From the NCBI RefSeq assembly GCF_002866925.1, contig NZ_PKUQ01000055.1:310001-374000 (forward strand): 64,000 bases of DNA. Direction: 5' to 3'. Shown here one piece after another: positions 55,296-64,000 of this stretch. A model generated the notes under the pieces. The model made no database searches and had not been told where the DNA came from. It saw only the letters and a program-made list of their open reading frames with translations. Position 1 is the first letter of the stretch. Every line of letters begins with the position of its first letter. The position numbers and the translations under genes were made by a program. The stretch comes from Cohaesibacter celericrescens (GTDB taxonomy: Bacteria > Pseudomonadota > Alphaproteobacteria > Rhizobiales > Cohaesibacteraceae).

Positions 55296-55522
55296 CAAAA
55301 TGCTTCAAGCAAGTGGTGTTTCTGACGTAGCTGCTTCTAATGCTTGTGCCGGTCTAAGCTCTCTGGCCTGTTTTAGTGGGTCGGGGAGCCGTGATGCGAC
55401 GGCTACCTTCTCATTGTAACGGGATAAAACCCATCGGGTTTTGAAGACCTGCAAAAGCTGTGCTAATAGGATTTGATCACCCTGCGCACTAAAGTCAGGG
55501 ACCTTGCGCTGGGAGAAAAGTC

Positions 55523-55732
55523 GTGATTGCAAAATTGTTTGTTTTGGTTGCCGCATTGGGTGGTATTTGGTTGCTGGTCAAGATGCTTGGCAAAATTGGC
55601 CAGCAAAATAAAGAAATCCAAATGCGCAGGCAAAAAGAAGCCCAGATTAAAGCGCAAAAGCATGCGGAGCGTGAGGCCGATATTATCGATCTGGAGCAAG
55701 ACCCCGAAACCGGCGATTTCAAGGAAAAATAA
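55523..55732 (+). CDS. Small single-span membrane protein
   Basis: A 69-residue protein with one N-terminal membrane helix (IAKLFVLVAALGGIWLLVKML, 2-22) followed by a charged coiled-coil tail rich in Lys, Gln and Glu. GTG start with GGGAG seven bases upstream. No family function is known. It lies 227 bases after the S49 peptidase gene and shares its direction. Confidence 0.7.
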   Translation: MIAKLFVLVAALGGIWLLVKMLGKIGQQNKEIQMRRQKEAQIKAQKHAEREADIIDLEQDPETGDFKEK

Positions 55733-55854
55733 GCAACCTTCTGTCTGGTCTATTTTGACCAATTGATTGCACCAGCCCCTGCCTATACTATCTCAGAGGT
55801 TCCTTCCTGTATGCCGACGCTTGCCAATAGCGATGCGGCGAAAGGTGCCTTTGC

Positions 55855-56793
55855 ATGACATTGCTTGATCAGATCTTACCCATATTGTTTATCATTTTGG
55901 CTGGTGTGGCCCTAAGGCTGTTCAACATCTTGTCTGCCTCGATCATCGAAGGGCTGACGCGCCTAATTGTTACTGTTGTTTTGCCAAGTGTGCTTTTCAC
56001 AGTCTTCCTCGATATGGATATGAAGCTGGAATATGTGGCGCCGTTCCTTTTGGTCGCGGCAATCTGTGGCGGACTCTACGGGCTTGGACGCGTCTTGGGG
56101 CCCATCGTCGCGCCAAACCATCCCTTTTTTCCCTTTCTATTCACCGGCTTTGAATATGGCATGCTCGGTGTAAGCTTGTTTGGTGGCGCCTATGGCCTGG
56201 AAGCAGTGGGATATATCGCAGTTGTTGATCTGGCTCATGAATTGTTTATTTGGTTCATCTTTGCCCCGCTTTTGATGATCCGGCGGGATGGCAAAAGCGA
56301 GCCCACAGCCATTCTAAAGATGTTTGCCACATCACCCGTGGTTTTAGGGCTGGTTGGCGGGCTCGCCTGCAACGCACTTGGCTTGAGCGTTGTCATCAAA
56401 ACGGCTCCTGTGCTTTCCAGTGTTTATGCAACATTGACGTTTTTTACTGCTATGGCTGTGCCGCTGATTCTGTTGGTTGTGGGGTTTGGTATTCGCATCA
56501 GACGGCAAGGGCTAGCCGATGTTGGTCTCTTGATCGCGTTGCGCTATGGCTTGGTTGTGCCCTTGGCCTTGTTGCTCAATCGTTATGTGCTCGATGGTAT
56601 ATTCCATTTGGATCGGCCAATCCAGATGGCTTTCTTCACACTGTTGATTCTGCCACCGCCCTTCATCATTCCTCTGTTCATGCAAAACGCATCCGAGAAT
56701 GAAAGGGCCTATGTCACCAACGCTCTTGCGGTCTCGACAGTCATCAGTCTAATCATTTTTTCGATTTATTTGTCATTCTACCCCAGCCTATAG
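55855..56793 (+). CDS. AEC family transporter (auxin efflux carrier type)
   Basis: A membrane protein of 312 residues with about ten helices. The N-terminal half holds ILPILFIILAGVALR and LTRLIVTVVLPSVLFTVF, the latter matching the LP-x-x-L signature. The second half has VVLGLVGGLACNALG and AVPLILLVVGFGI, matching the repeated half of the family, followed by the P-P-x-x-I-I-P helix. Exports carboxylates or similar compounds in relatives; substrate unknown. It stands alone. Confidence 0.88.
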   Translation: MTLLDQILPILFIILAGVALRLFNILSASIIEGLTRLIVTVVLPSVLFTVFLDMDMKLEYVAPFLLVAAICGGLYGLGRVLGPIVAPNHPFFPFLFTGFEYGMLGVSLFGGAYGLEAVGYIAVVDLAHELFIWFIFAPLLMIRRDGKSEPTAILKMFATSPVVLGLVGGLACNALGLSVVIKTAPVLSSVYATLTFFTAMAVPLILLVVGFGIRIRRQGLADVGLLIALRYGLVVPLALLLNRYVLDGIFHLDRPIQMAFFTLLILPPPFIIPLFMQNASENERAYVTNALAVSTVISLIIFSIYLSFYPSL

Positions 56794-56811
56794 GCGCGGC
56801 TAAAACGCAAA

Positions 56812-56836
56812 CTGGCGGAACCCAAAGCCCCGCCAG
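56812..56836. terminator. Hairpin between convergent AEC and clpP-like genes
   Basis: Arms CTGGCGG / CCGCCAG with an 11-base loop, without a strong T-run; probably the shared transcription end. Confidence 0.5.
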
Positions 56837-56899
56837 TAAAGTCGAATGTCAAAAAACTCGCATGGCCCATTAGCGATAAAACAGGCTTTGCGTGCAGCC

Positions 56900-57481
56900 T
56901 TAGTCAATTTGGTTGTGCGAGGTAATAATCCGCTCAACCAAACCATAATCCTTGGCTTCTTGCGCTGACAGCCAATAATCACGATCCGTATCTTCAGCAA
57001 TGCGGTCGATCGATTGGCCGGTTGCTTCGGAGAACAACTTATTAAGGCGCTCATTCATTTTGACGATTTCACGCGCCTGAATCTCGATATCTGAGGCCAT
57101 GCCACGTGCTCCACCGGATGGTTGGTGCAACAAAAAGCGTGTATTTGGCAGGCACAAACGCCGTTCTTTCGGCACAGAGACATAAATAAGAGCACCGGCA
57201 GATGCCACCCACCCTGTGCCAATAACCCAAACTTTTGGTTTGATGAATTTGATCATGTCATGCATGGAATCGCCAGATTCGACATGCCCACCGGGGGAAT
57301 TGATAAAGACGCGAATATCTTCGTCATTGGTCGCGGCAAGAGCGATAAGTTGAGCACACACTTTTTGCGCCAACTCTTGTGTTATTTCGCCATAGATGAA
57401 AATCGATCTGGATTTGAAAAGGGCCTCAGCGGCATCCTTGCCCATACCGTCTTCATTCTTCTTTTTTTCGTCATCGCTCAT
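56900..57481 (-). CDS. ClpP-like serine protease subunit
   Basis: A 193-residue ClpP homologue. The triad is present: Ser in [12 protein letters not shown] (about 98), His in [12 protein letters not shown] (about 123), and the acidic residue in the DTDRDYWLS region (about 172). The N-terminus begins with a charged tail [12 protein letters not shown] and differs from classic ClpP, and the handle region is shorter. Hyphomicrobiales often carry several ClpP paralogues; no Clp ATPase gene is adjacent, so this is likely a secondary one. GGAG lies 7 bases before the ATG. Confidence 0.88.
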   Translation of the reverse strand: MSDDEKKKNEDGMGKDAAEALFKSRSIFIYGEITQELAQKVCAQLIALAATNDEDIRVFINSPGGHVESGDSMHDMIKFIKPKVWVIGTGWVASAGALIYVSVPKERRLCLPNTRFLLHQPSGGARGMASDIEIQAREIVKMNERLNKLFSEATGQSIDRIAEDTDRDYWLSAQEAKDYGLVERIITSHNQID

Positions 57482-57715
57482 GCGTGAACTCCAAAATAGT
57501 AATTCGTCCGACTCTCACATAGGTATTCGTTGTCCATATGACAGGGTGCGGGGCTAACAATTGTTAAACAAGCGCTATCCGCGGCCAAAAAATCTCAACA
57601 AGGCTTTATTGTTCTTGATATGTTCTAAATACTCATGCATTGGTTAATAGAACAAACAGGTAACAGAAGCGCACAAGCGCTGCAACCGGTATGGTTCTGG
57701 ATATTGGAGACAGGC

Positions 57716-58885
57716 ATGGCGGGCAAACGGACAATAGGATTAGAAAAGACAGAACGAGATGCCGATCCTTTTGTGGGGGGGCAGGTCGATCCTGACCGGC
57801 ATAGACCTGTGGTCGACGGCAAGCGGATCAAAGGGCGTGGAACCCGAAGCAATCAAACTGGCCGTTTTGAGCCTTACCAAAAAGAACCCGTCGATGACGG
57901 GTGGGGCGGTGCGTGGGACGACGACGATCTACCACCTTTTCGCACAGAGGTGCAGGAGGAAAAGTCACGCACTATCATCACGCGCAACGATTCACCCGAT
58001 ATTCCTTTTGATCGGTCGATCAATCCCTATCGAGGCTGTGAGCATGGCTGTGTTTATTGTTTTGCGCGGCCAAGTCATGCTTATATGGGGCTTTCCGCTG
58101 GGCTTGATTTTGAAACAAAATTATTTGCGAAGCCCGACGCCGCAACGCAATTGTCTCAGGAATTAGCGGCGCGCGGCTATAAACCAAGGCCTATTGCCAT
58201 TGGCACCAACACCGATCCTTATCAACCCATTGAGCGCCGCTACCGGTTGATGCCTGATATTCTGGATGTATTGATTGAAACCGGCCATCCTGTGGCCATC
58301 GTTACCAAATCAAGTCTGATACTGCGGGATATTGACCGTCTCAAGGTGCTCAACGAGCGCAATCTGGTCAAAGTCGCCCTGTCGGTTACCTCTCTAGATA
58401 ACAAACTGTCTCGTGCTCTTGAACCACGCGCAGCAAGCCCCAAAAGACGGTTGGAAACGATTGAAAAACTGGCAGAGGCGGGCATTCCAACGTCGGTTTT
58501 GGTGGCACCGATCATTCCTGCCCTCAATGATGATGAATTGGAAGCGATCCTGAGCGCCGCTTATGATGCTGGTGCGCGGGAGGCGGGAACAATTTTGCTG
58601 CGTCTTCCTAATGAAGTTAGCCCATTGTTTCAGGATTGGCTGCTGCAGCATTATCCGGATCGATATCGCCATGTGATGAGCATTCTGCGTTCGATGCGTG
58701 GCGGCAAAGATTATGACAGCCGCACGGGGCATCGCATGCGCGGGTCTGGTCCTCATGCCGACATTCTGAGTAAACGCATGGATGTCGCATGCCGCAAACT
58801 TGGATTTGCTACCCGACGCACGCGTCTTTCCCTGAAGTATTTCAATCCGCCAGCAAGAAATGATGCGCAACTGACACTGTTTTAG
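57716..58885 (+). CDS. PA0069-family radical SAM protein
   Basis: A radical SAM protein of about 389 residues, related to spore photoproduct lyase-like proteins. The 4Fe-4S ligands C108, C112 and C115 lie in NPYRGCEHGCVYCFAR. Also visible: AIGTNTDPYQPIERRYRLM and TSVLVAPIIPALND, both features of the PA0069 group. Its reaction is unknown. ATG 57716 has GGAGACA upstream; a frame running 27 codons further upstream is not used. The C-terminus ends QLTLF. Confidence 0.9.
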   Translation: MAGKRTIGLEKTERDADPFVGGQVDPDRHRPVVDGKRIKGRGTRSNQTGRFEPYQKEPVDDGWGGAWDDDDLPPFRTEVQEEKSRTIITRNDSPDIPFDRSINPYRGCEHGCVYCFARPSHAYMGLSAGLDFETKLFAKPDAATQLSQELAARGYKPRPIAIGTNTDPYQPIERRYRLMPDILDVLIETGHPVAIVTKSSLILRDIDRLKVLNERNLVKVALSVTSLDNKLSRALEPRAASPKRRLETIEKLAEAGIPTSVLVAPIIPALNDDELEAILSAAYDAGAREAGTILLRLPNEVSPLFQDWLLQHYPDRYRHVMSILRSMRGGKDYDSRTGHRMRGSGPHADILSKRMDVACRKLGFATRRTRLSLKYFNPPARNDAQLTLF

Positions 58886-59491
58886 TGGGTTTGGCGTGTT
58901 TGATGCCAAATATATCTAGATGAAAGGCCCAGTCATTCGGTCTCTTTGGGAAAAAGTCTGAATGACTGTTGCAGAATCAATTGGTCAAGATCATATAAAA
59001 CTCTGTCGCATCGCACAGCGACAACTAATGCCATTCTATCTAGCTGTAAATGCAAGACAGAATGGCAGCCACATTCCGCTCACCGCCGAGCGTTGAGTGT
59101 AACAAACAGGACCTTGCCGCATCGGTCCTGCTGCATGACGAAGATAGCCTTATATTCGTCATGCCTATACTGCCCTGTACCGTCGGTCTTTATAGACTGG
59201 ACGGGCAGGGCAGTTCGTTTTTTGGCAACTTTCCAAAGCCTTGGCGTAAATAGCCCACATCCACTTGCGCAGGCTCTTCCCACCATCCCCACGGCATACT
59301 ACATTAACACAAGGTTAACGTCTTGATTCGTCGATCAGCTTGATGATTGTGAACCAAACGGACAAAGCCAACTGTGGCGGATAATACCGCAGATTAGCTC
59401 AGACCGCTGCAGCCAAATGTCTTAATTGGCCGCTGGAGCGTGCGACAAAACAAACAGGTATGCCATTGCATGCCACATTGGAGTTCAAAAC
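58886..59491. other. Region upstream of the TipF-like EAL gene
   Basis: About 600 bases. Frames at 59050-59253 (plus) and 59080-59292 (minus) are short and have no recognised features. The main element is the perfect CtrA box at 59304-59319 with a GANTC site at 59325. No terminator was seen for the upstream radical SAM gene. Confidence 0.5.
59304..59319 (+). promoter_or_regulatory. CtrA box TTAACACAAGGTTAAC
   Basis: Exact match to TTAA-N7-TTAAC, the binding site of the cell-cycle regulator CtrA, at 173 bases before the EAL gene ATG. A CcrM site (GATTC, 59325-59329) follows immediately. This is the only perfect match I found among the intergenic regions of the window. Confidence 0.75.
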
Positions 59492-61408
59492 ATGCAAAGG
59501 CTCGGGGCTATATTTATTGCCATTTGTATGGTCGCAATTTCCGTTTCTGCCGGTGCTGTGCTCTACTTCAAGTTCAAACTGTCCATTCCCGAAGCCGCTC
59601 CGATCTCCTTTGGAGTGCTGCTGACTCTGCTGCTCATTCACTATCAAATCAGTCGTGTGCGCGACCGCATGGTGATTGATGAGCAAATGGATGACCTAAC
59701 GCGTTTGAAGTTGGGTTTGACAAAAGAATTGCAAGATGTCCGCGAATTGACACAGCGCTTGGACGGCACTGTATCCGAGCGGATTGAACGCGAGATTGAA
59801 CCGGTGCTTGCCGAGCTTGATATCATTGGGTCTTTGGTTAAGCAGTTGGCAGAAAGCTGCGCCGAGCTGGATGAGCGTGTGCTCGCCGGCGACAAGCAGG
59901 TTGAAGCGGTCAGTTCCAAGCTGAAGTCGGCCACCCAGTCTGTCAAAGAGCTGGAGGAACTGCTGCGCGCCAATGCGCGCTCTCTGTCCAACAATCGCAA
60001 TGAGCCAAGTGAGAGACAGGAAAATAAAAATACGGTAGCAGACGCACTGAGCGCCGCGGCTCAGTCTGCTCCTGAGACAGCACCTGTGCCGGAGAAAATG
60101 CCAGTTGCCCAAAGCCCCGCAGAACCGGAACCTCCAATCCGCGAGGAAGATGAATTGGCCGTGCGTCGGGCTTTGGCTCTCGGCAAGATGGAATTGTTCA
60201 TGCAACCGGTGGTCTCGCTCCCTATGCGCAAACCACAATATTACGAGGCGTTAACGCGCCTGAAAAAAGACGACGGCGCATTCATAACACCCGACATCTT
60301 CTTGCCGGTTTGCCGCCAGAATGGATTTCTGCCAATGCTGGACAGGTTGGCAATCAATGAAGCTTTTCGTCTTCAACGCCGCTTGTCAGATAGAGGCCAC
60401 CCTGTCGACACGTTCTGTAATCTCTCGCTTCAAAGCATTGCCGATACAGATTTCTTCACGCTTATGCGAGATCTGTTCGAGCAAAATAAGGATCTGGCAG
60501 AACATGTGATTTTGGAGATTTCACAGGCAGATTTTCGCAAATTTGGTATTATGGAAGACGAAACTCTGCAGTTGCTGCGCTCAATGGGCTTCCGCATTTC
60601 TGTTGACCAAATCACGGATATCTCTGTTGATTTTGATGCTTTTGCACGCAAGGGCGTGCGCTTCGCCAAAATAGCTGCGCCAATTTTGACACATCAAGAT
60701 GCACGGAAGAACTTGGACATTCACCCCGCCGATTTCTCACGGCTTTTGTCGCGCAAAGGCATTGAACTGGTCGTTACTCACGTCGAGACCGAAAGCAGTT
60801 TGGTCGGGTTGATTGATTACAGTGTGCATTTGGCGCAAGGCAACCATTTCGCTCCTGCCAAGCCGCTTAAAAGTGGCGCCGATGAACAGCGTGCGGCGGC
60901 TCAAAGCAGAGTATCGGCATCTCCGCCTAGTCCGTCTTCAGATGGGAGCCGAGCTTCGCTACAGCCACAGAGTGCCCCAGCCCCTCGTGTGCATGGATTG
61001 GGTGACCGAAAATCGGATGGGGGAGACACCCCGGTATCTAGCAACAGGCGGTTGGGTGAAAATCCGAAAATAGCCCAAGCCCTGCGGGCTATGGCCGCAC
61101 AGGATAGTGGCGATATGTCAACACGGGATCATTTCCGCAATGTGTTGGCTGAAGCTGCGGGACTGGTTGATGCCAGTGAAGGCCGGCCGTCGCCCACAGC
61201 TGCCGCGGCGCAAGGTGCATCTGGTTTGACAAATCATTCACCTGCCAGCGATGATTATGGCTTTAAAACGGGCATCGATCGCGGCCAGTTTGTCGATCTT
61301 TCTGAACCGACCTCTCCTGTCCGCAAGCAAGAGAATAGAAGGACCAGCGCCTCATCCGGTCCCACGGATGCTTCTGGGCCGGATCGTTTTGAACGTTTGA
61401 TTCGGTAA
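59492..61408 (+). CDS. TipF-like protein: membrane helices, coiled coil, degenerate EAL domain
   Basis: A protein of about 639 residues. Two N-terminal membrane helices (LGAIFIAICMVAISVSAGA and ISFGVLLTLLLIHY), a coiled coil (about 60-175), a charged linker, an EAL domain (about 215-455) and a disordered C-terminal tail of about 180 residues. The EAL motif is YEALTRL (E252), and NLS, EISQ, KIA and HVET are visible, but the second Glu of E-x-x-E, the second Asp of the DDFG loop (DQIT here) and other metal ligands are lost, so c-di-GMP hydrolysis is unlikely. The layout resembles TipF, a flagellar assembly receptor for c-di-GMP in Caulobacter. A CtrA box lies upstream. The TipF link is inference. 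Confidence 0.8.
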   Translation: MQRLGAIFIAICMVAISVSAGAVLYFKFKLSIPEAAPISFGVLLTLLLIHYQISRVRDRMVIDEQMDDLTRLKLGLTKELQDVRELTQRLDGTVSERIEREIEPVLAELDIIGSLVKQLAESCAELDERVLAGDKQVEAVSSKLKSATQSVKELEELLRANARSLSNNRNEPSERQENKNTVADALSAAAQSAPETAPVPEKMPVAQSPAEPEPPIREEDELAVRRALALGKMELFMQPVVSLPMRKPQYYEALTRLKKDDGAFITPDIFLPVCRQNGFLPMLDRLAINEAFRLQRRLSDRGHPVDTFCNLSLQSIADTDFFTLMRDLFEQNKDLAEHVILEISQADFRKFGIMEDETLQLLRSMGFRISVDQITDISVDFDAFARKGVRFAKIAAPILTHQDARKNLDIHPADFSRLLSRKGIELVVTHVETESSLVGLIDYSVHLAQGNHFAPAKPLKSGADEQRAAAQSRVSASPPSPSSDGSRASLQPQSAPAPRVHGLGDRKSDGGDTPVSSNRRLGENPKIAQALRAMAAQDSGDMSTRDHFRNVLAEAAGLVDASEGRPSPTAAAAQGASGLTNHSPASDDYGFKTGIDRGQFVDLSEPTSPVRKQENRRTSASSGPTDASGPDRFERLIR

Positions 61409-61592
61409 TTTTGGCACGTTTCTAAGCAGCGGATTACCGAGTGTGGGGCCAATGAAGGTCGACAATATGCCTGTGCTTTGAAAGGCTCACCCCCTTGACC
61501 TGATGATTATGACAGGGGACAAAAGAAACGATATTGGTCGGAAAGCGCCAAATTGGCTCAATCCACTTACTTCCCGAACAAAGGGTCTTGCT

Positions 61593-62450
61593 ATGTCTTC
61601 CCGAATTCCCGGTTTGTCTGCCATCGCACCGCGCTACAAAGGGGTGTTGTCTGACATTTGGGGTGTCTTGCATAATGGCGTCCATTATAACGAAGATGCT
61701 GTTCAGGCGCTGACACAGTTTCGCAAGGAAGTCGGGCCTGTGGTGCTTATTACCAATGCGCCGCGTCCTTCAGGTCCCATTCGTGAACAACTGGACGGGT
61801 TGAATGTGCCGCATGCGTGTTATGACGATATCGTCACTTCGGGTGATGTCACGCGCGATGCGCTGGCCGCGACGGGCAAGTCAAAATTATTACATATAGG
61901 ACCAGAGCGCGATTTTCCTCTTTATGAGGGGTTGGGCCTATCGTTGGTTGGTGAAGAAGAGGCCGAAATCATCTGCTGCACCGGATTGTTCGATGATAAT
62001 TCTGAGACCCCTGATGATTATGATGAAATGTTGCAATCATTGGCCAAGCGTCAATTGCCTTTCATTTGCGCCAACCCTGATCGAGTGGTCGATAAGGGCG
62101 GAAAAATGCTCTATTGCGCTGGCGCACTGGCTGATCGGTTCGAAGCTTATGGCGGTGAAACATTTTTGGTTGGCAAACCGCAATCTCCTATCTATGACGC
62201 ATCCATTGCTGCTCTCAACCGTGCCAACGGCAATCCGATAGATAAATCAGGCATTTTGATTATCGGAGACTCTTTACCTACAGATATGCGCGGCGGTCAC
62301 TATCAGAAGATTGACTCTCTCTTCATAACCGCCGGTATACATGCCGAAGATTTTGGCCCAGCCGACACGCCTGACGATTCTCGCGTCACCCTCCGGCTCG
62401 GACATGAAGATGTCGATTCCATCGGGTTTATGACACGATTGGCTTGGTGA
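61593..62450 (+). CDS. HAD-superfamily hydrolase, NagD-like (TIGR01459 type)
   Basis: A class IIA HAD phosphatase of about 285 residues. Motif I reads GVLSDIWGVLHNG (nucleophile Asp), motif II VVLITNAPRPS, the Lys in VGKPQSPIYDA, and motif IV IIGDSLPTDMRGG. The W in DIWG is normal for this subgroup. The substrate is not established. ATG 61593 has AAGGG seven bases upstream; thirty upstream in-frame codons are ignored. Confidence 0.88.
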   Translation: MSSRIPGLSAIAPRYKGVLSDIWGVLHNGVHYNEDAVQALTQFRKEVGPVVLITNAPRPSGPIREQLDGLNVPHACYDDIVTSGDVTRDALAATGKSKLLHIGPERDFPLYEGLGLSLVGEEEAEIICCTGLFDDNSETPDDYDEMLQSLAKRQLPFICANPDRVVDKGGKMLYCAGALADRFEAYGGETFLVGKPQSPIYDASIAALNRANGNPIDKSGILIIGDSLPTDMRGGHYQKIDSLFITAGIHAEDFGPADTPDDSRVTLRLGHEDVDSIGFMTRLAW

Positions 62451-62617
62451 TCGCTCATTGGTGCGATCTCAATGATAATCTTGTCTTGTTTGATGGGGCA
62501 GAACGCCTATTTTGTGAGTGTGTCAGGGAACAGGTCAATTGGCTTGGCCTGATCACACCAAAGCGGACTTGCGTGTGTTGGCCTAAATCATTTCGTCATT
62601 GATCAGGAGATCCTTTT

Positions 62618-63442
62618 ATGTCTACTACGCCTATTCTCCATCTTGCTCATCGTGCGTTGGTTCGGCTGTCAGGGTCAGAGGCCGAAAGCCTGCTGCAGAG
62701 ACTGATAACCACTGACCTGGATGATGTTTCTGTCGGGGACGCAGGGTATGGGGCATTGCTGACACCTCAAGGCAAAATCTTGATGGATTTCCTTGTTACG
62801 CGGCAATCGGATGGATTCTTATTCGATCTGGATCAAGATCAGCTTGAGGCCTTTGTTAAAAAAATGATCCTCTATCGCATGCGGTCTGATGTCACCATCG
62901 AGCCGATGCCCGATTCTGTCGGTGTTTCTCTCAAAGCCATTAAGGGAGCCATCCGCGATCCGCGCGCCACACAACTTGGTTGGCGCATATATGGAGATAG
63001 GAAAGGCTGGCAATCCAGTGATGCATTAAAGAACGACTACCTTGAACGCTATATTGAAGCCGTGGTGCCGCAATCGGGGGTGGATTTTACACCCGGAGAT
63101 GTTTTTCCGCACGATATCAATTTCGATTTCCTGGGTGGCCTGGATTTTGAAAAAGGCTGCTATGTCGGGCAGGAAGTGGTTTCTCGCATGCAGCATCGTG
63201 GCACCGCACGACGCCGCTTGGTCCGCATAACAAGCGAGCACGCTTTGCCTGCAACCGGCACTCCAATTACAGCGGATGGCAAAGTCGTCGGCGCATTGGG
63301 GACGGTTGCGGGGAACAAGGCATTGGCACAGGTGCGTATTGATCGTGTTTCAGAAGCCAACGGTGCCGGCACACCCTTGCAAGTCGAGGAAATTCAACCA
63401 ACAGTCGAAGTTCCTGATTATGCTAATTTTACTATCGACTGA
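62618..63442 (+). CDS. ygfZ: YgfZ/GcvT-type folate-binding protein
   Basis: Tetrahydrofolate-dependent protein involved in maintaining iron-sulfur enzymes. The signature KGCYVGQEVVSRMQHRG has the conserved Cys at residue 181. The N-terminal GcvT-like part includes LLQRLITTDL and GALLTPQGKILMDF. At 274 residues it is typical of alphaproteobacterial YgfZ. AGGAG lies 8 bases before the ATG. It follows the HAD gene by 167 bases. Confidence 0.93.
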   Translation: MSTTPILHLAHRALVRLSGSEAESLLQRLITTDLDDVSVGDAGYGALLTPQGKILMDFLVTRQSDGFLFDLDQDQLEAFVKKMILYRMRSDVTIEPMPDSVGVSLKAIKGAIRDPRATQLGWRIYGDRKGWQSSDALKNDYLERYIEAVVPQSGVDFTPGDVFPHDINFDFLGGLDFEKGCYVGQEVVSRMQHRGTARRRLVRITSEHALPATGTPITADGKVVGALGTVAGNKALAQVRIDRVSEANGAGTPLQVEEIQPTVEVPDYANFTID

Positions 63443-63622
63443 GAATGTAATAAGTTTATATCCAAGTATTAATTCCGGTCAAAATGCGTCAGATTTGTTT
63501 ATTTATACTTAATTTCACCGATTTCATGGTTAGCCATTCATTGAAATACGTATAAATTTTGTTTTTGTTAAGCATCTTCACCCTACACTGGCTCAATTGG
63601 GGAACGTTTGGGGACGCGCAAC

Positions 63623-63958
63623 ATGTCTAGTGAATTTTTGGCGCTTGAAGCGCTTGTGGCTGATATCGCTGTTTTTGCCAAGAAGCAAATAGACACCGCA
63701 AATCTTTCGGGGCCTCGATTTGGTGCATATGTCAAACTGGCTTGGTTTGGACAGGCGGGGGATCCGTGTCATTCCGATTGTCAGAACATCATTGATGCTT
63801 TGCAACTGTTGCGAGACCTTGACGATAACAGCGAGATTGACACATTCTATGTGGCAATGACCGCCTCTTCGATGGGATGTTTCCCCAATATTGAGAATGT
63901 CCCCGGCGATTTCGATGCAATCCGGCGCATGTCAGCCCAGTTACGGCACGTGGCTTAA
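63623..63958 (+). CDS. Hypothetical protein
   Basis: A 111-residue protein without signal peptide or membrane helix, largely helical, with three cysteines (CHSDC and MGC). No family is recognised. The start ATG 63623 is the first in a plausible context; an open TTG five codons upstream is possible. Upstream sequence is AT-rich, suggesting its own promoter. The final 42 bases of the window after its stop show nothing. Confidence 0.55.
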   Translation: MSSEFLALEALVADIAVFAKKQIDTANLSGPRFGAYVKLAWFGQAGDPCHSDCQNIIDALQLLRDLDDNSEIDTFYVAMTASSMGCFPNIENVPGDFDAIRRMSAQLRHVA

Positions 63959-64000
63959 GCTCTTGTGTTTATTCTTTATCTTTGCAACTTCTGTCGCTTG

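Overview
The window reads as an ordinary chromosomal stretch of an alphaproteobacterium, most likely in the order Hyphomicrobiales. The evidence is a CcrM-type GANTC methyltransferase, a canonical CtrA box, an Omp2-type porin (Porin_2 family), an OhrR/Ohr pair, a DUF721 (DciA-like) gene beside a dsbA-like gene and smc, and the ispB / DUF2007 / TrmN6-like / S49 peptidase neighbourhood. Base composition is moderate for that order, which would fit a marine lineage such as Cohaesibacteraceae or Stappiaceae. That placement is inference. I see no insertion sequences, prophage, CRISPR array, tRNA or rRNA genes.

Layout. 1-6.2 kb: partial tldD, an EF-hand protein, mutY, a MerR regulator with its aldo/keto reductase, and ccrM. 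6.8-15.4 kb: a genome-maintenance block (dciA, a dsbA-like gene, smc) interrupted by two secreted hypotheticals and the ohrR-ohr peroxide switch, then a GST. 15.4-20.8 kb: a hypothetical plus Nudix pair, an unusual SRAP protein, a major porin, a lipoprotein and lspA. 20.8-28.6 kb: ileS, an amidase, ribF, a YbaY-like lipoprotein and a MATE transporter. 28.6-38.8 kb: a MaoC hydratase, cheY and cheZ, a 142-bp tandem repeat array at the 3' end of the ETF-ubiquinone oxidoreductase gene, a family-4-like UDG, an HBM-type chemoreceptor and a SleB-type hydrolase. 39.6-52.9 kb: meaB, a LysE exporter, ppdK, an orphan ArsR, ispE, a TPR protein, an ArsR/NIPSNAP/ABM cassette, ispB, DUF2007, a TrmN6-like methyltransferase and an LprI-like protein. 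52.9-64 kb: an M20 amidohydrolase, an S49 peptidase, an AEC carrier, a ClpP paralogue, a PA0069-type radical SAM protein, a TipF-like EAL protein under a CtrA box, a HAD hydrolase, ygfZ and a hypothetical.

Themes. Several genes belong to the cell-cycle and motility programme (ccrM, smc, dciA, cheY, cheZ, the chemoreceptor, the TipF-like protein). Others serve DNA repair (mutY, UDG, SRAP) or the envelope (porin, lspA, lipoproteins, amidase, SleB).

The least ordinary items are: (1) five apparently identical 142-bp tandem units carrying the 3' end of the ETF-QO gene; (2) an SRAP protein that lacks both the catalytic Cys2 and the active-site His; (3) a degenerate EAL protein with a perfect CtrA box followed by a GANTC site; (4) a CheZ with two FliM-like CheY-binding motifs; (5) a perfect FNR/FixK box by ispB. 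None is clearly a new multi-gene system. The repeat array and the SRAP variant are the best leads.
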